A DNA stretch of 64,000 bases. It comes from Gammaproteobacteria bacterium (GTDB taxonomy: Bacteria > Pseudomonadota > Gammaproteobacteria > Pseudomonadales > Moraxellaceae). Position numbers and translations under genes: made by a program. This document shows, one piece after another, positions 63,225 through 64,000 of this stretch. The stretch is from NCBI GenBank assembly GCA_028868515.1, contig JAGWUI010000012.1:34972-98971 (forward strand), read 5' to 3'. The first letter of the stretch is position 1. Each line of letters opens with the position of its first letter. The notes beneath the pieces were generated by a model. It made no database searches, was not told the DNA's origin, and worked only from the letters and a program-made list of their open reading frames with translations.

Positions 63225-64000
63225 ATGAGTCAGATTGCATTCATTGGTTTAGGGAATATGGGCGGGCCAATGGCGCAAAACCTGTTGAAAGCAGGGCATC
63301 GCCTGACGGTATTTGACTTGTCTCCAACTGCAATTCAAGTTTTAGCTGATGCAGGCGCAACAGTTGCGAATTCTGCAAAAGATGCGGTGAGCAATGCTGA
63401 AATTGTAATCTCAATGTTGCCCGCTAGTCGGCATGTTGAAGGGTTATATTTAGGTGATGCGGGATTATTGCCGCATATTCCCAAAGGCACTTTAGTGATA
63501 GATTGCAGCACGATTGCAGCGCAAACGGCGATCACGGTGTCTAAAGCTGCAACTGCATTAGGCTTGACCATGTTGGATGCGCCTGTGTCTGGCGGTACGG
63601 GTGGTGCGATTGCAGGAACACTGACCTTCATTGTCGGTGGTGACGATGCTGATTTAGAGCGCGCGCGTCCGATCTTGAGTGCGATGGGAAAAAATATCTT
63701 CCATGCAGGCGGGCATGGCGCAGGTCAAACCGCCAAAATCTGCAACAACATGCTGCTTGGTATTCAGATGATTGGTACAGCAGAAGCGTTGGCGCTTGGT
63801 GTGGCAAATGGTCTGGATCCACATGTGCTTTCTGACATTATGGTGAAAAGCTCTGGTCGCAACTGGTCGCTTGAGTTATACAATCCATATCCCGGTGTGA
63901 TGGATAATGTGCCCGCGTCACGGGGTTATAGTGGTGGTTTTGGCGTGGATTTGATGCTCAAAGATTTGGGTCTAGCAACTGAAACAGCGTTGAATGCACA
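63225..64000 (+). CDS. mmsB: 3-hydroxyisobutyrate dehydrogenase (partial at window end)
   Basis: NAD enzyme oxidising 3-hydroxyisobutyrate to methylmalonate semialdehyde, the substrate of MmsA. The start reads MSQIAFIGLGNMGGPMAQNL, a Rossmann motif; DCSTI, DAPVSGGTGGA and KICNNM with the catalytic Lys follow. GGAG at 63214-63217 is best spaced for ATG 63225 (63222 is the alternative). About 258 residues are present and the C-terminus is cut off by the window end. Last visible gene of the valine operon. Confidence 0.94.
   Translation, partial: MSQIAFIGLGNMGGPMAQNLLKAGHRLTVFDLSPTAIQVLADAGATVANSAKDAVSNAEIVISMLPASRHVEGLYLGDAGLLPHIPKGTLVIDCSTIAAQTAITVSKAATALGLTMLDAPVSGGTGGAIAGTLTFIVGGDDADLERARPILSAMGKNIFHAGGHGAGQTAKICNNMLLGIQMIGTAEALALGVANGLDPHVLSDIMVKSSGRNWSLELYNPYPGVMDNVPASRGYSGGFGVDLMLKDLGLATETALNA

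Overview
The window is a piece of a gammaproteobacterial chromosome, most likely a member of the Moraxellaceae related to Acinetobacter. Supporting signs are an APH-fold ThrB, the long-type LeuA, a full-length ArgA, an RNase E with NDPR motifs in its tail, a MarR regulator and a fatty-acid/valine gene style typical of that family. Base composition is moderate and fairly even. I see no prophage, CRISPR array, transposase or plasmid function. The assignment to family is inference; the species cannot be named from the window.

Layout. 1-4.7 kb: hisF (partial), divergent thrB, a small membrane protein, a lipoprotein, and leuA behind a leucine-rich leader peptide. 4.7-11.3 kb: a small unknown gene, a lipidated M23 peptidase, then the phosphate uptake set pstS-pstC-pstA-pstB-phoU with a clear Pho box ahead of pstS, and yggX. 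11.5-15.9 kb: argE and argA around a Sfp-type phosphopantetheinyl transferase, then a RibD/DHFR-fold reductase. 15.9-23.6 kb: glyQ-glyS, two small lipoproteins, a VOC protein, a thioesterase-like protein and proA. 23.8-30 kb: an RhlA-like hydrolase fused to a PilZ-like domain, a leucine carboxyl methyltransferase-like enzyme, nagZ and prc. 30-39.2 kb: accessory genes (MarR, unknown envelope proteins, an HD hydrolase with a 36-bp perfect palindrome at its promoter, an MHS transporter, a beta-barrel protein, a large lipoprotein, a HAD phosphatase). 39.3-47 kb: rluC and rne divergently arranged, then a long-chain acyl-CoA synthetase. 47.2-49.7 kb: three lysine tRNAs, a possible zinc protease and a DyP peroxidase. 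50-53.3 kb: a YdeP/FdhF-like molybdoenzyme overlapping fdhD. 53.4-57.8 kb: a fatty acid hydroxylase divergent from an AraC regulator, a triple-YbjQ protein and two small proteins. 57.9-64 kb: an AraC regulator divergent from a valine-catabolic operon (mmsA, acyl-CoA dehydrogenase, 3-hydroxyisobutyryl-CoA hydrolase, mmsB partial).

How they work together. Most of the window is core metabolism: amino-acid synthesis (His, Thr, Leu, Arg, Pro), phosphate uptake, translation, RNA decay and cell-wall turnover. The valine operon is a complete lower pathway from isobutyryl-CoA to propionyl-CoA. Two families of palindromic repeats sit in many intergenic spaces and look like REP elements. I found no convincing multigene system that is wholly new. 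The most interesting individual items are the RhlA-PilZ fusion, the leuA leader peptide with an almost leaderless promoter, the palindrome in front of the HD gene, the triple YbjQ protein, and the NDPR motifs and long disordered tails at the rne-rluC locus.
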